The position numbers were made by a program, and so were the translations under genes. The notes below the pieces were generated by a model that saw only the letters and a program-made list of their open reading frames with translations, ran no database searches and had not been told where the DNA came from. DNA of 64,000 nucleotides from JALORV01 sp963780715 (GTDB lineage Bacteria; Pseudomonadota; Gammaproteobacteria; Burkholderiales; Burkholderiaceae_F). Below are positions 28,175 to 36,873 of this stretch, one piece after another; the first letter of the stretch is position 1, and each line of letters opens with the position of its first letter. Location of the stretch: positions 91,848 to 155,847 of the forward strand of contig CAWADK010000017.1 in NCBI GenBank assembly GCA_963780715.1. Reading direction: 5' to 3'.

Positions 28175-30175
28175 TCAGTCGCCGCGGATGTGCTTCAGGG
28201 CTTCGGCCGCAGATTCGTAGATGTGGGGCGCAACATCGCGCCGCATCAGGGCCTTGCCGAGCTTGGCCCGCAGGAACCCCGATGTGGTGTAGCGGCTGAC
28301 GCCGAAGTAGTACTGCTCCACCAGCTGGTGAACCATGGCCGCGTATTCGTCAGCGACCTCGGGCGCCAGGTCGAAGTTGTCGTAGTTGACGATGCCATAG
28401 ACCTTGTGTCCGATCTCGTCGAGCCGCTTTTTGATCTCGGCCAGCACGGCGGCTACGTCGGCCGAGGTCCTCACTGACAGCCGCTCGAAGTTGAGGAACA
28501 GGACGTTATGTTCCTCGTCGTACGACAGTCGCTGCGCTAGCGGAATCGCCAGCATCCGCTCACGCAGGTTCATCGGCCCGTCGCCGAAGATCGCCTCGTC
28601 CATGTTGACCGGGTCGCGCGGAATCAGCGGCTTGAAGTCCATGCGCGCGAGGATGTCGCGTTCGATGTCCACGCCGGGCGCAATCTCGGTCAGCTCCAGG
28701 CCCGCGTCGCCCAGCCGGAACACGCAGCGCTCAGTGATGTAGAGCGCCGGCTGGCCTCGACGCCGCGCCTCGGCTCCGGAGTACGTGCGGTGCTCGACCT
28801 GCTCGACGAATTTCTTCGGACCGATGTCGTTCAGCAGCTTCAACCGACCCCCTTCGAGCCGGACCTGCAGGTCGCCGGCAGTGAAGGTGCCGACGAAGAC
28901 GACCCGCTTGGCCGACTGCGAGATGTTGATGAAGCCGCCGGCGCCGGCCAGCCGCGGCCCGAACTTGCTGACGTTGAGATTGCCCTCGCGGTCGGCCTGC
29001 GCCAGGCCCAGGAACGCGAGATCGAGCCCACCGCCATCGTAGAAGTCGAACTGGTACGGCTGGTCGATGATCGCCTGCGTATTGACGGCCGCGCCGAAGT
29101 TGAGGCCCGAGGCCGGAATGCCGCCGACGACGCCAGGCTCGGCCGTCAGTGTGAGCAGGTCAATGACCTTCTCTTCGGTCGCCACGCCGGCGACACCCTC
29201 CGGCATGCCGATGCCGAGATTGACGACGCTGTTGGCCTGCAGCTCGAGCGCCGCACGACGCGCAATGATCTTGCGTTCGCTCATCGGCATCGGCGCCAGT
29301 GAACTGACGGGCACCCGGATTTCGCCGGCGAAGCCCGGGTTGTACTGCTCGACGAAGGTCTGCATGTGGTACTCGGGCTTTTCCGCCACCACGATGCAGT
29401 CGACCAGCACGCCCGGTATCTTGACGTGCCGCGGATTCAGCGACCCGCGCTCGGCGATGCGTTCGACCTGCACGATGACGATGCCGCCGGAGTTGCGCGC
29501 CGCCATCGCGATGGCGAGTCCTTCCAGCGTCAGCGCCTCGCGCTCCATCGTGATGTTGCCGTCCTGATCGGCGGTCGTGCCGCGGACGATTCCGACGTGG
29601 ATCGGGAACGCCTTGTAGAACAGGTACTCCTGCCCGCCGATCGTCATCAGCTCGACGACGTCTTCCGTGGTGCGCTCGTTGATCTTGCCGCCGCCGTGGC
29701 GCGGATCGACGAAAGTGCCGAGCCCGATCTTCGACAGATGTCCAGGCTTGCCGGCGGCGATGTCGCGGAACAAGTGGGTAATGACGCCCTGCGGCAGGTT
29801 GTAAGCCTCGATGCGGTTGGCGACGGCAAGCGCCTGCAGCTTGGGCACCAGCCCCCAGTGGCCGCCGATCACGCGCCTGACCAGGCCCGGATAACCGAGG
29901 TGGTTGAGCCCGCGCTCCTTGCCGTCGCCCTGTCCGGCCGCGTAGACCAGCGTCAGGCCTTCCGGCCGGCCGACACCGTCCGGGTCCTTTTCGCTGGACT
30001 CGACGAAGCGCTGCTCGAGTGCGACGGCGATGTTCTCGGGGAAGCCGATCCCGACAAAACCGGTCGTGGCAAGCGTGTCGCCATCGTGGATCAGCTGCAC
30101 CGCTTCGCGCGCGGTGACGATCTTGCCCTTCTCGAAACTCTTGAGGCCCTGCAGCAGTTCGCGTCCACGCCTCAT
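28175..30175 (-). CDS. Family I acyl-CoA:carboxylate CoA-transferase with C-terminal extension
   Basis: Moves CoA between carboxylic acids through a glutamyl-CoA intermediate. It contains both fused subunit-like halves: the first from GFVGIGFPENIAVALE, the second from GIGMPEGVAGVATEE. The likely catalytic Glu346 lies in TAEPGVVGG, close to its place in YdiF. At 666 residues it is about 130 longer than YdiF or propionate CoA-transferase. The extra part (about 540-666, with SYDEEHNVLFLNFERLSVRT and YTTSGFLRAKLGKAL) is a domain I cannot name. Substrate unknown; no pathway genes are adjacent except the opposite-strand SDR further on. Confidence 0.85.
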   Translation of the reverse strand: MRRGRELLQGLKSFEKGKIVTAREAVQLIHDGDTLATTGFVGIGFPENIAVALEQRFVESSEKDPDGVGRPEGLTLVYAAGQGDGKERGLNHLGYPGLVRRVIGGHWGLVPKLQALAVANRIEAYNLPQGVITHLFRDIAAGKPGHLSKIGLGTFVDPRHGGGKINERTTEDVVELMTIGGQEYLFYKAFPIHVGIVRGTTADQDGNITMEREALTLEGLAIAMAARNSGGIVIVQVERIAERGSLNPRHVKIPGVLVDCIVVAEKPEYHMQTFVEQYNPGFAGEIRVPVSSLAPMPMSERKIIARRAALELQANSVVNLGIGMPEGVAGVATEEKVIDLLTLTAEPGVVGGIPASGLNFGAAVNTQAIIDQPYQFDFYDGGGLDLAFLGLAQADREGNLNVSKFGPRLAGAGGFINISQSAKRVVFVGTFTAGDLQVRLEGGRLKLLNDIGPKKFVEQVEHRTYSGAEARRRGQPALYITERCVFRLGDAGLELTEIAPGVDIERDILARMDFKPLIPRDPVNMDEAIFGDGPMNLRERMLAIPLAQRLSYDEEHNVLFLNFERLSVRTSADVAAVLAEIKKRLDEIGHKVYGIVNYDNFDLAPEVADEYAAMVHQLVEQYYFGVSRYTTSGFLRAKLGKALMRRDVAPHIYESAAEALKHIRGD

Positions 30176-30328
30176 GGCGTCCCCCTTGTCTGATGACCCG
30201 CCGTCGGTCGGCGCCGTGCCGCCGGACCGCGCACTTTAGTCATCCGATTGGACTCTTGTCACGAAATGCCGCGTTCTTGCACAGTAAAGTGCATACATCC
30301 ACTCGCTGCGATCCTGCGAGGGTGCCAC

Positions 30329-30793
30329 ATGCGAATGACCAGCGTCCGCTGTCTGCAAGCCGCGTTGCCCGCCCTCCTGGGGGCCTTGGCAACCGTGCTG
30401 TGCACGGCGGCATCGGCGCAGATCCGCTTCGATGCCGTCCCGGAATCCGTACTGCGCCCGTACTCGGCCCGCGACCTTGGTGCCGCTCCCCGCTCTGACG
30501 CACCGATCCGTGGCGGGCACGCGCTGCCCACCGCTGCGCCGCGGTCGCGCGACTACAGCTGGCTGGGCGGGGCGCTGCAGGTCGAGTCGGCGCGCATGAC
30601 CGACGATGGACGGTATACCCGTCCCAAGGTCATCATCGGCCTGCCGTCGGAGTCGATGAAGGGATGGATGAACTCGGCCGGTTTTTCAGCCGAGCAATGC
30701 CTGCTGCCGATGGTGCGGGCGCGGGCGCGTCTCAACGCCGAGGGTGAGGCCAGCGGAGCGATGTGGTTGTACGCCCGCTGCACATTCCAGTAG
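30329..30793 (+). CDS. Secreted protein of unknown function
   Basis: 154 residues with a signal peptide (ALPALLGALATVLCTAASAQ, cleavage near residue 29). The mature part has PRSRDYSWLGGALQVESARM, a RPKVIIGLPSESMKGWM segment and ends WLYARCTFQ. Two cysteines (AEQCLLP and ARCTF) could form a disulfide. No family recognised. GAGGGTG lies before the ATG. It stands alone between the CoA-transferase (divergent) and the SDR gene. Confidence 0.65.
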   Translation: MRMTSVRCLQAALPALLGALATVLCTAASAQIRFDAVPESVLRPYSARDLGAAPRSDAPIRGGHALPTAAPRSRDYSWLGGALQVESARMTDDGRYTRPKVIIGLPSESMKGWMNSAGFSAEQCLLPMVRARARLNAEGEASGAMWLYARCTFQ

Positions 30794-30857
30794 TCCACGG
30801 CCGGGTGCGAACGCACCCGCTCCTCTAAACTCCTTCGTTTCGAGCGGGGGAGCCACC

Positions 30858-31622
30858 ATGCAGATCAACAGTAATGTCTTCATCGTCACCGGCGGTGCAT
30901 CCGGTCTCGGCGGCGCGACTTCGCGCATGCTGGCCGCGCAGGGCGGCAAGGTTGTCATCGCCGACGTCCAGGCCGAGCGCGGTGAGGCGCTCGCGCGCGA
31001 ACTCGGCACTGCTACGCGCTTCGTCAAGTGCGATGTCTCCAGCGAGGCCGACGGCCGCGCCGCTGTTGAAGCCGCGCTCGCCATGGGCCCACTGCGGGGC
31101 CTCGTCAACTGCGCCGGCATTGCGGTCGGCGAAAAGACGATCGGCAAGGAAGGTCCGCATGCGCTGGCATCGTTTGCGCGTGTCATTGGCATCAACCTGA
31201 TCGGCACCTTCAACATGATCCGTCTCGCCGCCGATGCCATGTCGAAGCAGGAACCCACGGCTGACGGCGAACGCGGCGTGCTGGTCAACACGGCGTCGGT
31301 CGCCGCGTTCGACGGCCAGATCGGGCAGGCGGCGTACTCCGCTTCGAAGGGCGGCGTCGTCGGCATGACGCTGCCGATCGCACGCGACCTTTCGCGCAGC
31401 GGAATCCGCTGCGTGACGATCGCTCCGGGCCTGTTTGCCACGCCGATGCTGCTTGGCATGCCGCAGGAGTTGCAGGACTCCCTGGGCAAGCAGGTGCCGT
31501 TTCCCTCGCGCCTGGGCAAACCGGACGAATATGCGGCGCTGGTGCGGCACATCGTCGAGAACGTGATGCTAAATGGCGAAACGATCCGCCTCGACGGCGC
31601 GATCCGCATGCAGCCGAAGTAA
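30858..31622 (+). CDS. Short-chain dehydrogenase, 3-hydroxyacyl-CoA dehydrogenase type 2-like
   Basis: 254 residues, classical SDR: cofactor motif TGGASGLGGATSRML, Asp in IADVQ favouring NAD, NCAGI, and the catalytic Ser-Tyr-Lys in NTASVAAFDGQIGQAAYSASKGG (read as SVAAF...YSASK). The overall sequence resembles the HSD10 type that oxidises short-chain 3-hydroxyacyl-CoA in beta-oxidation. GGGGGAG lies 9 bases before ATG 30858. ggt follows 16 bp later, so they may be co-transcribed. Confidence 0.9.
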   Translation: MQINSNVFIVTGGASGLGGATSRMLAAQGGKVVIADVQAERGEALARELGTATRFVKCDVSSEADGRAAVEAALAMGPLRGLVNCAGIAVGEKTIGKEGPHALASFARVIGINLIGTFNMIRLAADAMSKQEPTADGERGVLVNTASVAAFDGQIGQAAYSASKGGVVGMTLPIARDLSRSGIRCVTIAPGLFATPMLLGMPQELQDSLGKQVPFPSRLGKPDEYAALVRHIVENVMLNGETIRLDGAIRMQPK

Positions 31623-31638
31623 GGCGAGGAACATCGCC

Positions 31639-33423
31639 ATGGTGTCTGCAATGTTGGCACTCTCCCGTACTGCCGTTGCACTCGCCGTTGCGCTGCTCGC
31701 CGCCTGCGCCACGGCGCCGGACCGCCCCTCGCAGCCCGAGCCGTCGTCGACCTTCCGCGCCGGGCTCGCGACGTCGACCGCGCAGCGACACATGGCGGCG
31801 TCGGCGAATCCGCTCGCGACCCAGGCCGGGCTCGACATACTGCGCGCTGGCGGCAGCGCGGTCGATGCGGCCATCACGATCCAGCTGGTGCTGGCACTCG
31901 TCGAACCGCAGAGTTCGGGACTGGGTGGCGGTGCATTCCTGCTGCACTGGGACGGCCGGCAGGTCGTGGCTTTCGACGGCCGCGAGACCGCGCCCATGGG
32001 TGTCGATGAGCGTCTCTTCCTGGCGGCCGACGGCAAGCCCATGGCCTTTTACGATGCCGTCGTCGGTGGGCGCGCCGTGGGCACACCGGGTGCAGTTCGA
32101 CTGCTGGAAACGGCGCACCGTCGGTACGGCAAGTTGCCGTGGGCGCGTCTGTTCGAACCTGCCATCCGGCTGTCGGAGCAAGGTTTCCCGCTGTCGCCGC
32201 GCCTGCACAGTCAGCTCGCCGCCGAGAAATATCTCAGGAACGACCGCGCGGCCGCCGCGTATTTCTACAACGCCGATGGCGCGCCCAGGGCGATCGGCAG
32301 TCCGATCCGCAATCCCGAGTTCGCCGCGACGCTGCGCGCACTCGCCATCGGCGGAGCCGACGCCTTCTACTCGGGCCCGATCGCGGCCGCCGTCGTGCAG
32401 GCAGTGCGGTCTCATCCGAACGCCGGCCACCTCGCGGCCTCGGACCTCGCCGCGTACCGGGTCAGGCAGCGCGAAGCCATCTGCACCGACTACAAGGCGT
32501 GGCGCGTGTGCGGCATGCCGCCGCCCTCCTCGGGCGGCATCGCAGTGGCACAGATGCTCGGCATCTTCACGCACCGGAACATCGCGGTCTTTCCGCCGGA
32601 CGGCGCGACGACGCCTGAACCGCGCGCCGAGGCGGTGCATCTGTTTTCCGAAGCGGGGCGGCTCGCCTTCGCCGACCGGGCGCTCTACGTCGCCGACAGC
32701 GACTTCGTGCCGGTCAACGTCGCCGGCCTGCTCGACCCCGCGTACCTCAAGCAACGCGCGCAGCTAATCGGTCCGCGCAGCATGGGCACGGCGCCGCCGG
32801 GCCTGCCGCCAGGCAGCAGCGTGGCGTGGGCGCCTGATCCTTCGCCGATGAAGGTAGCGACATCGCATATCTCGATCGTGGACGGCGACGGCAACGCGGT
32901 ATCAATGACGACGACGATCGAGGACGCCTTCGGCGCCCGCGTGATGGTGCGCGGATTCCTGCTGAACAACCAGCTGACGGACTTTTCCTTCGTGCCCGTC
33001 GTCGACGGCAAGCCGGTGGCGAACCGCGTGCAGCCGGGCAAACGCCCGCGCAGTTCGATGGCGCCGACGCTGGTGTTCGATCGCGCCAGCGGCGCACTGG
33101 TGGCGACGCTGGGATCGCCGGGCGGCTCGCAGATCATCGGCTACGTCGGCAAGACGCTGGTCGGCGTCCTCGACTGGCACCTCGACATCCAGCAGGCGAT
33201 CGCACTGCCGAACTTCGGTTCACGCAACGGACCCACCGAGCTGGAGAAAGGGCGCTTCGGCGCCGGCGTCGTCGAGGCACTGAAAGCGCGCGGGCATGAC
33301 ATCCGCGAGATCGACATGGCCAGTGGCCTGCAGGGCATCGTTCGCGTGCGCCTGCCGGATGGGCGGCCCGGGTGGGCCGGCGGTGCCGACCCGCGCCGCG
33401 AAGGTGTCGCACTGGGCGACTGA
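31639..33423 (+). CDS. ggt: Gamma-glutamyltransferase, predicted lipoprotein
   Basis: Cleaves glutathione and other gamma-glutamyl compounds in the periplasm. It is made as a proenzyme that self-cleaves before the catalytic threonine, here Thr408 in KVATSHISIVD. Other family features are GGSAVDAAITIQLVLALVEP, SSGLGGGAFLLHWDG and GSPGGSQIIGY. 594 residues. The start at 31639 has GAGGA 9 bases before and gives a signal with lipobox LLAAC, predicting lipid anchoring, whereas E. coli Ggt is soluble periplasmic. The frame is also open upstream into the SDR end. A peroxiredoxin follows 66 bp later. Confidence 0.93.
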   Translation: MVSAMLALSRTAVALAVALLAACATAPDRPSQPEPSSTFRAGLATSTAQRHMAASANPLATQAGLDILRAGGSAVDAAITIQLVLALVEPQSSGLGGGAFLLHWDGRQVVAFDGRETAPMGVDERLFLAADGKPMAFYDAVVGGRAVGTPGAVRLLETAHRRYGKLPWARLFEPAIRLSEQGFPLSPRLHSQLAAEKYLRNDRAAAAYFYNADGAPRAIGSPIRNPEFAATLRALAIGGADAFYSGPIAAAVVQAVRSHPNAGHLAASDLAAYRVRQREAICTDYKAWRVCGMPPPSSGGIAVAQMLGIFTHRNIAVFPPDGATTPEPRAEAVHLFSEAGRLAFADRALYVADSDFVPVNVAGLLDPAYLKQRAQLIGPRSMGTAPPGLPPGSSVAWAPDPSPMKVATSHISIVDGDGNAVSMTTTIEDAFGARVMVRGFLLNNQLTDFSFVPVVDGKPVANRVQPGKRPRSSMAPTLVFDRASGALVATLGSPGGSQIIGYVGKTLVGVLDWHLDIQQAIALPNFGSRNGPTELEKGRFGAGVVEALKARGHDIREIDMASGLQGIVRVRLPDGRPGWAGGADPRREGVALGD

Positions 33424-33489
33424 GTCGTCGGGTCACCGCACGTTGCTAGACTGACCGTTTTCACCCAACCACCCACAGGACGACGCGCC

Positions 33490-33996
33490 ATGACGATCAA
33501 GGTCGGAGACAAGCTGCCGGACGGCGAACTGCAGGAATTCATCGAGGTCGAGACCGCCGGCTGTTCGCTGGGACCGAATACGTTCAAGGTCGGCGAACTG
33601 GTCAAGGGCAAGAAGATCGCGGTCTTCGGCCTGCCCGGCGCCTACACGCCGACGTGTTCAGCCAAGCACGTACCCGGGTACGTCGCGTTGTACGAGAAGC
33701 TGAAGGCCAAGGGCGTCGACGAGATCTGGTGCCTGTCGGTCAACGATGCATTCGTCATGGGGGCCTGGGGCCGTGACCAGAAGGTCGGCGGCAAGGTGCG
33801 CATGATGGCCGACGGCTCGGCGGACTACACCAAGAGGCTCGGTCTCGAGCTTGACCTAACCGCGCGCGGCATGGGCGTGCGCTGCCAGCGGTTCTCGATG
33901 CTGGTTCAGGATGGCGTCGTCAAGTCGTTGAACATCGAAGGGCCCGGCAAGTTCGAGGTCAGCGACGCCGACACGATGCTCAAGCAGCTGGGTTGA
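33490..33996 (+). CDS. Peroxiredoxin, Prx5 type
   Basis: 168 residues. The peroxidatic Cys56 is in FGLPGAYTPTCSAKHVPGY, a Prx5 hallmark; other cysteines at WCLSVND and GVRCQRFSM. Reduces H2O2 and alkyl peroxides using thioredoxin, glutaredoxin or glutathione. No fused glutaredoxin domain. Neighbouring ggt acts on glutathione, so a shared redox role is possible but only inferred. AGGA lies about 9 bases before the ATG; a terminator follows. Confidence 0.93.
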   Translation: MTIKVGDKLPDGELQEFIEVETAGCSLGPNTFKVGELVKGKKIAVFGLPGAYTPTCSAKHVPGYVALYEKLKAKGVDEIWCLSVNDAFVMGAWGRDQKVGGKVRMMADGSADYTKRLGLELDLTARGMGVRCQRFSMLVQDGVVKSLNIEGPGKFEVSDADTMLKQLG

Positions 33997-34017
33997 GCCT
34001 GCGCCGCCGGCGACGCG

Positions 34018-34045
34018 ACGCCGCCTGCGGGCGGCGTTGTTGTTT
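34018..34045 (+). terminator. Terminator after the peroxiredoxin gene
   Basis: ACGCCGCC, loop TGCG, GGCGGCGT, then a T-rich tail (TGTTGTTTG). Also lies 3' of the convergent murJ gene. Confidence 0.7.
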
Positions 34046-34119
34046 GTGGTGAGCGCGAACCGCGCCATTGCAATCCGGTCCCAACAAGGACGCTGACTGG
34101 CCAGCCGCGGAACTGCGGG

Positions 34120-35670
34120 TCACGCGCGCCGCTCGTGCCGGAAATCGCGGAGGCGAAAGCCGAAAGCCAGCAGCACGATGAAATAAAGCGCGATCGCCGC
34201 GCCGATGACTCCACCGAGCACGCCGGCGCGCCACCACGGCGCCGACTGCAACGCCGTCCAGTCGATCTGGAGCTGCACCCACCAAAGCGCTCCGGCGAAG
34301 ATCACCAGAGCCAGGAATAGCCGCAGCAGAAAGCGGCCCCATCCTGCCTGCGGCACGTAGACGCCGCGCCGCTTGAGGCCAATGTAAAGCGCGAGCGCGT
34401 TGGCGCACGCCCCCAGACTGACGGACAACGCCAGCCCGGCGTGTGCAAAGAGCGGTACCAGAACAAGATTGGCGAGCTGCGTGGCAATCAGCACGACCAC
34501 GGCGATCTTCACCGGCGTGCGGACGTCCTTCTGCGCATAGAAGCCCGGGGCCAGGATCTTCACGGCAATCAGGCCGATCAGTCCCACTGCATAGCCGACC
34601 ACGGCAAGCGATGTCATGCGCACGTCGTGCGCGGTGAACTCACGCCCCTGGAATAGAACCGACACGATGCCGTCGGCGAGCAGGCCGAGCCCGAGCGCCG
34701 CCGGCAGTGCGAGCAGGAAGATCAGACGCAGCCCCCAGTCGAGCAGCCTCGAATAGTCATCGCTCCTGCCTTCCGCAAATGCAGCCGACAGGTTGGGCAG
34801 CAGCACGGTGCCAAGCGCCACCCCGAGCAGCGCGGTCGGGAATTCCATCAGGCGATCGGCGAAGGCAAGCCAGGTCACGCTGCCAGTCGTCAGGTGCGAG
34901 GCGATATTGGTGTTGATGATGATGGACAGTTGCGCAACCGACACCGAGAAGATGGCAGGCAGCATCAAGCCGGCCACGCGCCGGACGTCGGGATCCGCGA
35001 ACGCTGCACGCGGCAGGCCGATGCTCAGGCGCAGCCCGGCGCGACGCAGCGCGGCCCATTGCAGTCCGAGCTGGAGGACACCACCGATCAGCACGGCGAA
35101 CGCCAGCGCCATGATCGGCTGGGTGAGCCGCGGCGCGAGCCACAACGCACAGCCGATGAAGGACAGGTTCAGCAGCACCGGAGTAAACGCGGGCACGGCG
35201 AAGCGCCGGTAGGTATTCAGCACGCCGGCTGCCATGGCGACCAGCGACATGAAGAGGATGTACGGGAACATCCAGCGCGTCATCACCGTGGCCAGATCGA
35301 ATGCGGCGGGATTGCGGGCCAGTCCGGAAGCGATCAGCCACACGAGAAAGGGCGCGGCCATTACGCCCGCCACCGAGACGGCCAGCAGCACCCAGAAGAG
35401 CGCGCTCGCCACATGGCCGGCAAAGGTGAGAGTGCGCTCGGTGTCTCCCTTCGCACGGACATCGGCCAGCATCGGCACGAACGCCTGCTGGAACGCGCCT
35501 TCCCCAAAGAGCCGCCGCAAAAGGTTGGGCAGGCGGAACGCCACGTTGAAGGCGTCGGTCTCCGCGCTCGCACCGAACAGGCGCGAGATCAGCATGTCCC
35601 GGACCAGGCCGGTCACGCGCGACAGCAGGGTGAAACTGCTGACCGTCGCCAGGGAGCGGAAGAGGTTCAC
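34120..35670 (-). CDS. murJ: Lipid II flippase MurJ
   Basis: Flips lipid II across the inner membrane for peptidoglycan synthesis. 516 residues, MOP-superfamily fold with about 14 predicted spans. Starts MNLFRSLATVSSFTLLSRVTG, with the conserved RDMLISRLFGASAETDAF and RLFGEGAFQQAFVP segments that contain the central-cavity arginines. Divergent from rpsT across a 282 bp gap, the usual betaproteobacterial arrangement. Confidence 0.96.
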   Translation of the reverse strand: MNLFRSLATVSSFTLLSRVTGLVRDMLISRLFGASAETDAFNVAFRLPNLLRRLFGEGAFQQAFVPMLADVRAKGDTERTLTFAGHVASALFWVLLAVSVAGVMAAPFLVWLIASGLARNPAAFDLATVMTRWMFPYILFMSLVAMAAGVLNTYRRFAVPAFTPVLLNLSFIGCALWLAPRLTQPIMALAFAVLIGGVLQLGLQWAALRRAGLRLSIGLPRAAFADPDVRRVAGLMLPAIFSVSVAQLSIIINTNIASHLTTGSVTWLAFADRLMEFPTALLGVALGTVLLPNLSAAFAEGRSDDYSRLLDWGLRLIFLLALPAALGLGLLADGIVSVLFQGREFTAHDVRMTSLAVVGYAVGLIGLIAVKILAPGFYAQKDVRTPVKIAVVVLIATQLANLVLVPLFAHAGLALSVSLGACANALALYIGLKRRGVYVPQAGWGRFLLRLFLALVIFAGALWWVQLQIDWTALQSAPWWRAGVLGGVIGAAIALYFIVLLAFGFRLRDFRHERRA

Positions 35671-35743
35671 TGCGGGAGATTGTGCCGCTGGCCGTTACGG
35701 CACGCGCCGCCGGGCCCCACCGTGCATCCGGCGGAACGGAGTT

Positions 35744-35772
35744 TTGTCTGTAAGGGGTTGATTTGATATAGT
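35744..35772 (+). promoter_or_regulatory. Sigma70 promoter of rpsT
   Basis: TTGTCT (35744-35749), exact 17 bp spacer, TATAGT (35767-35772). It predicts a leader of about 175 nt before rpsT, long enough for the S20 autoregulation known in E. coli, though no specific structure was identified. Confidence 0.75.
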
Positions 35773-35952
35773 TTAGGGCTTTCCGCGCCGCGCGTGCCGC
35801 AAACGCCCGCGCGAAATCAAGGCAACTTGGAGCGCTTGCCGGTGGCACGGGCCGGCGCGATGGCCGCGAGACCGTGCAGGGTTGCAACGGTTCGGCCGGG
35901 AATCAGTACTACCGCAAGCGACGCAGCACGCGAACTCACGACAGGAATTTTC

Positions 35953-36216
35953 ATGGCGAACAGCAAACAAGCCCGCAAGCGGGCACGGCAGGACACCGCA
36001 CGCAACGCCCAGAACGCCTCGCAGCGTTCGCGCGCGCGTACCGCAGTGAAGTCGGTCCGCAAGGCGATCGAGGCGGGCGACAAGAAAGCCGCCGCCGAGA
36101 CGCTGAGCAAGGCGACCAGCGTCATCGACTCGATCGCTGACAAGAACGTCATCCACAAGAACACCGCCGCCCGCAACAAGAGCCGCCTCGCCGCCGCCGT
36201 CAAGGCAATGGCGTAG
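35953..36216 (+). CDS. rpsT: 30S ribosomal protein S20
   Basis: 87 residues, very basic: MANSKQARKRARQDTARNAQ at the start, RSRARTAVKSVRKAIEAGDK and NKSRLAAAVKAMA at the end. Binds 16S rRNA in the small subunit body. ATG 35953 matches the family start exactly; CAGGAA lies about 6 bases upstream. Single-gene unit with its own promoter, divergent from murJ. Confidence 0.97.
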   Translation: MANSKQARKRARQDTARNAQNASQRSRARTAVKSVRKAIEAGDKKAAAETLSKATSVIDSIADKNVIHKNTAARNKSRLAAAVKAMA

Positions 36217-36285
36217 TGGCCGGGGCCGGCGTCCCGCCGGCCCGGTTGCCGCGCGCGGCCGAACGCCGCCGCGCTTTCCGGCCAG

Positions 36286-36654
36286 TCAGGTCCCGCTGCC
36301 GCCACGCGTAGCCGGCGTCACCGCCGGCTCGGGCAGCGAACAGCCTTCATACACCTGAAGGTCGTTGTCGCGGGCGAAGTTCATCACGAAGTCGAATGCC
36401 ATGCGCTCGAGCGCACGCAGCCGTTCATCGACGACGACACACTTGACGCCGCCCACCAGCGTGGGTCGGACGAAGGGCGAGTAGCCGATGTAGGCGTCAC
36501 GGCCGCTCGCGATTCCGCCGGGCCGATAGCAGGACATCACACCGCACAGGCGTTCAGCCCAGTCACTCGGACGGAATACACGGCCCGAGGAGGTCACCCC
36601 GTGTATGAAGAACTCGCGGGGCTTGGGTGCAGGGGGAGCGGACGGGTTGGACAC
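36286..36654 (-). CDS. DUF3579 family protein
   Basis: 122 residues with the betaproteobacteria-restricted DUF3579: FFIHGVTSSGRVFRPSDWAE, RLCGVMSCYRP, YIGYSPFVRPTLVGGVKCVV, FVMNFARDNDLQVYEGC. Function unknown. Start GTG 36654 was chosen because AACGAGG lies just upstream and family members are about this long; GTG 36774 is an alternative giving 162 residues. It is divergent from the decarboxylase and is often found close to argF in relatives, as here. Confidence 0.85.
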   Translation of the reverse strand: MSNPSAPPAPKPREFFIHGVTSSGRVFRPSDWAERLCGVMSCYRPGGIASGRDAYIGYSPFVRPTLVGGVKCVVVDERLRALERMAFDFVMNFARDNDLQVYEGCSLPEPAVTPATRGGSGT

Positions 36655-36873
36655 GGCGGGCCTCGTTCCGCCGCACACCACCGCTACGCGGGCGGAACAA
36701 GCCTCGAATTTTATCCGAGCAGCTGAGACAAACTGGCCACTGGTTGCAGGGTCCCAGGAAGGGCGAAACGTCACGCCGTCGAGTCCGGCACGGCAGATAC
36801 GCGGTCAGCTTGCATTTGCCGTGCAATTGCCGCATAAAGCGCCCCTTCCCCTCTCGCCGGTCCGAGCGCCCGC

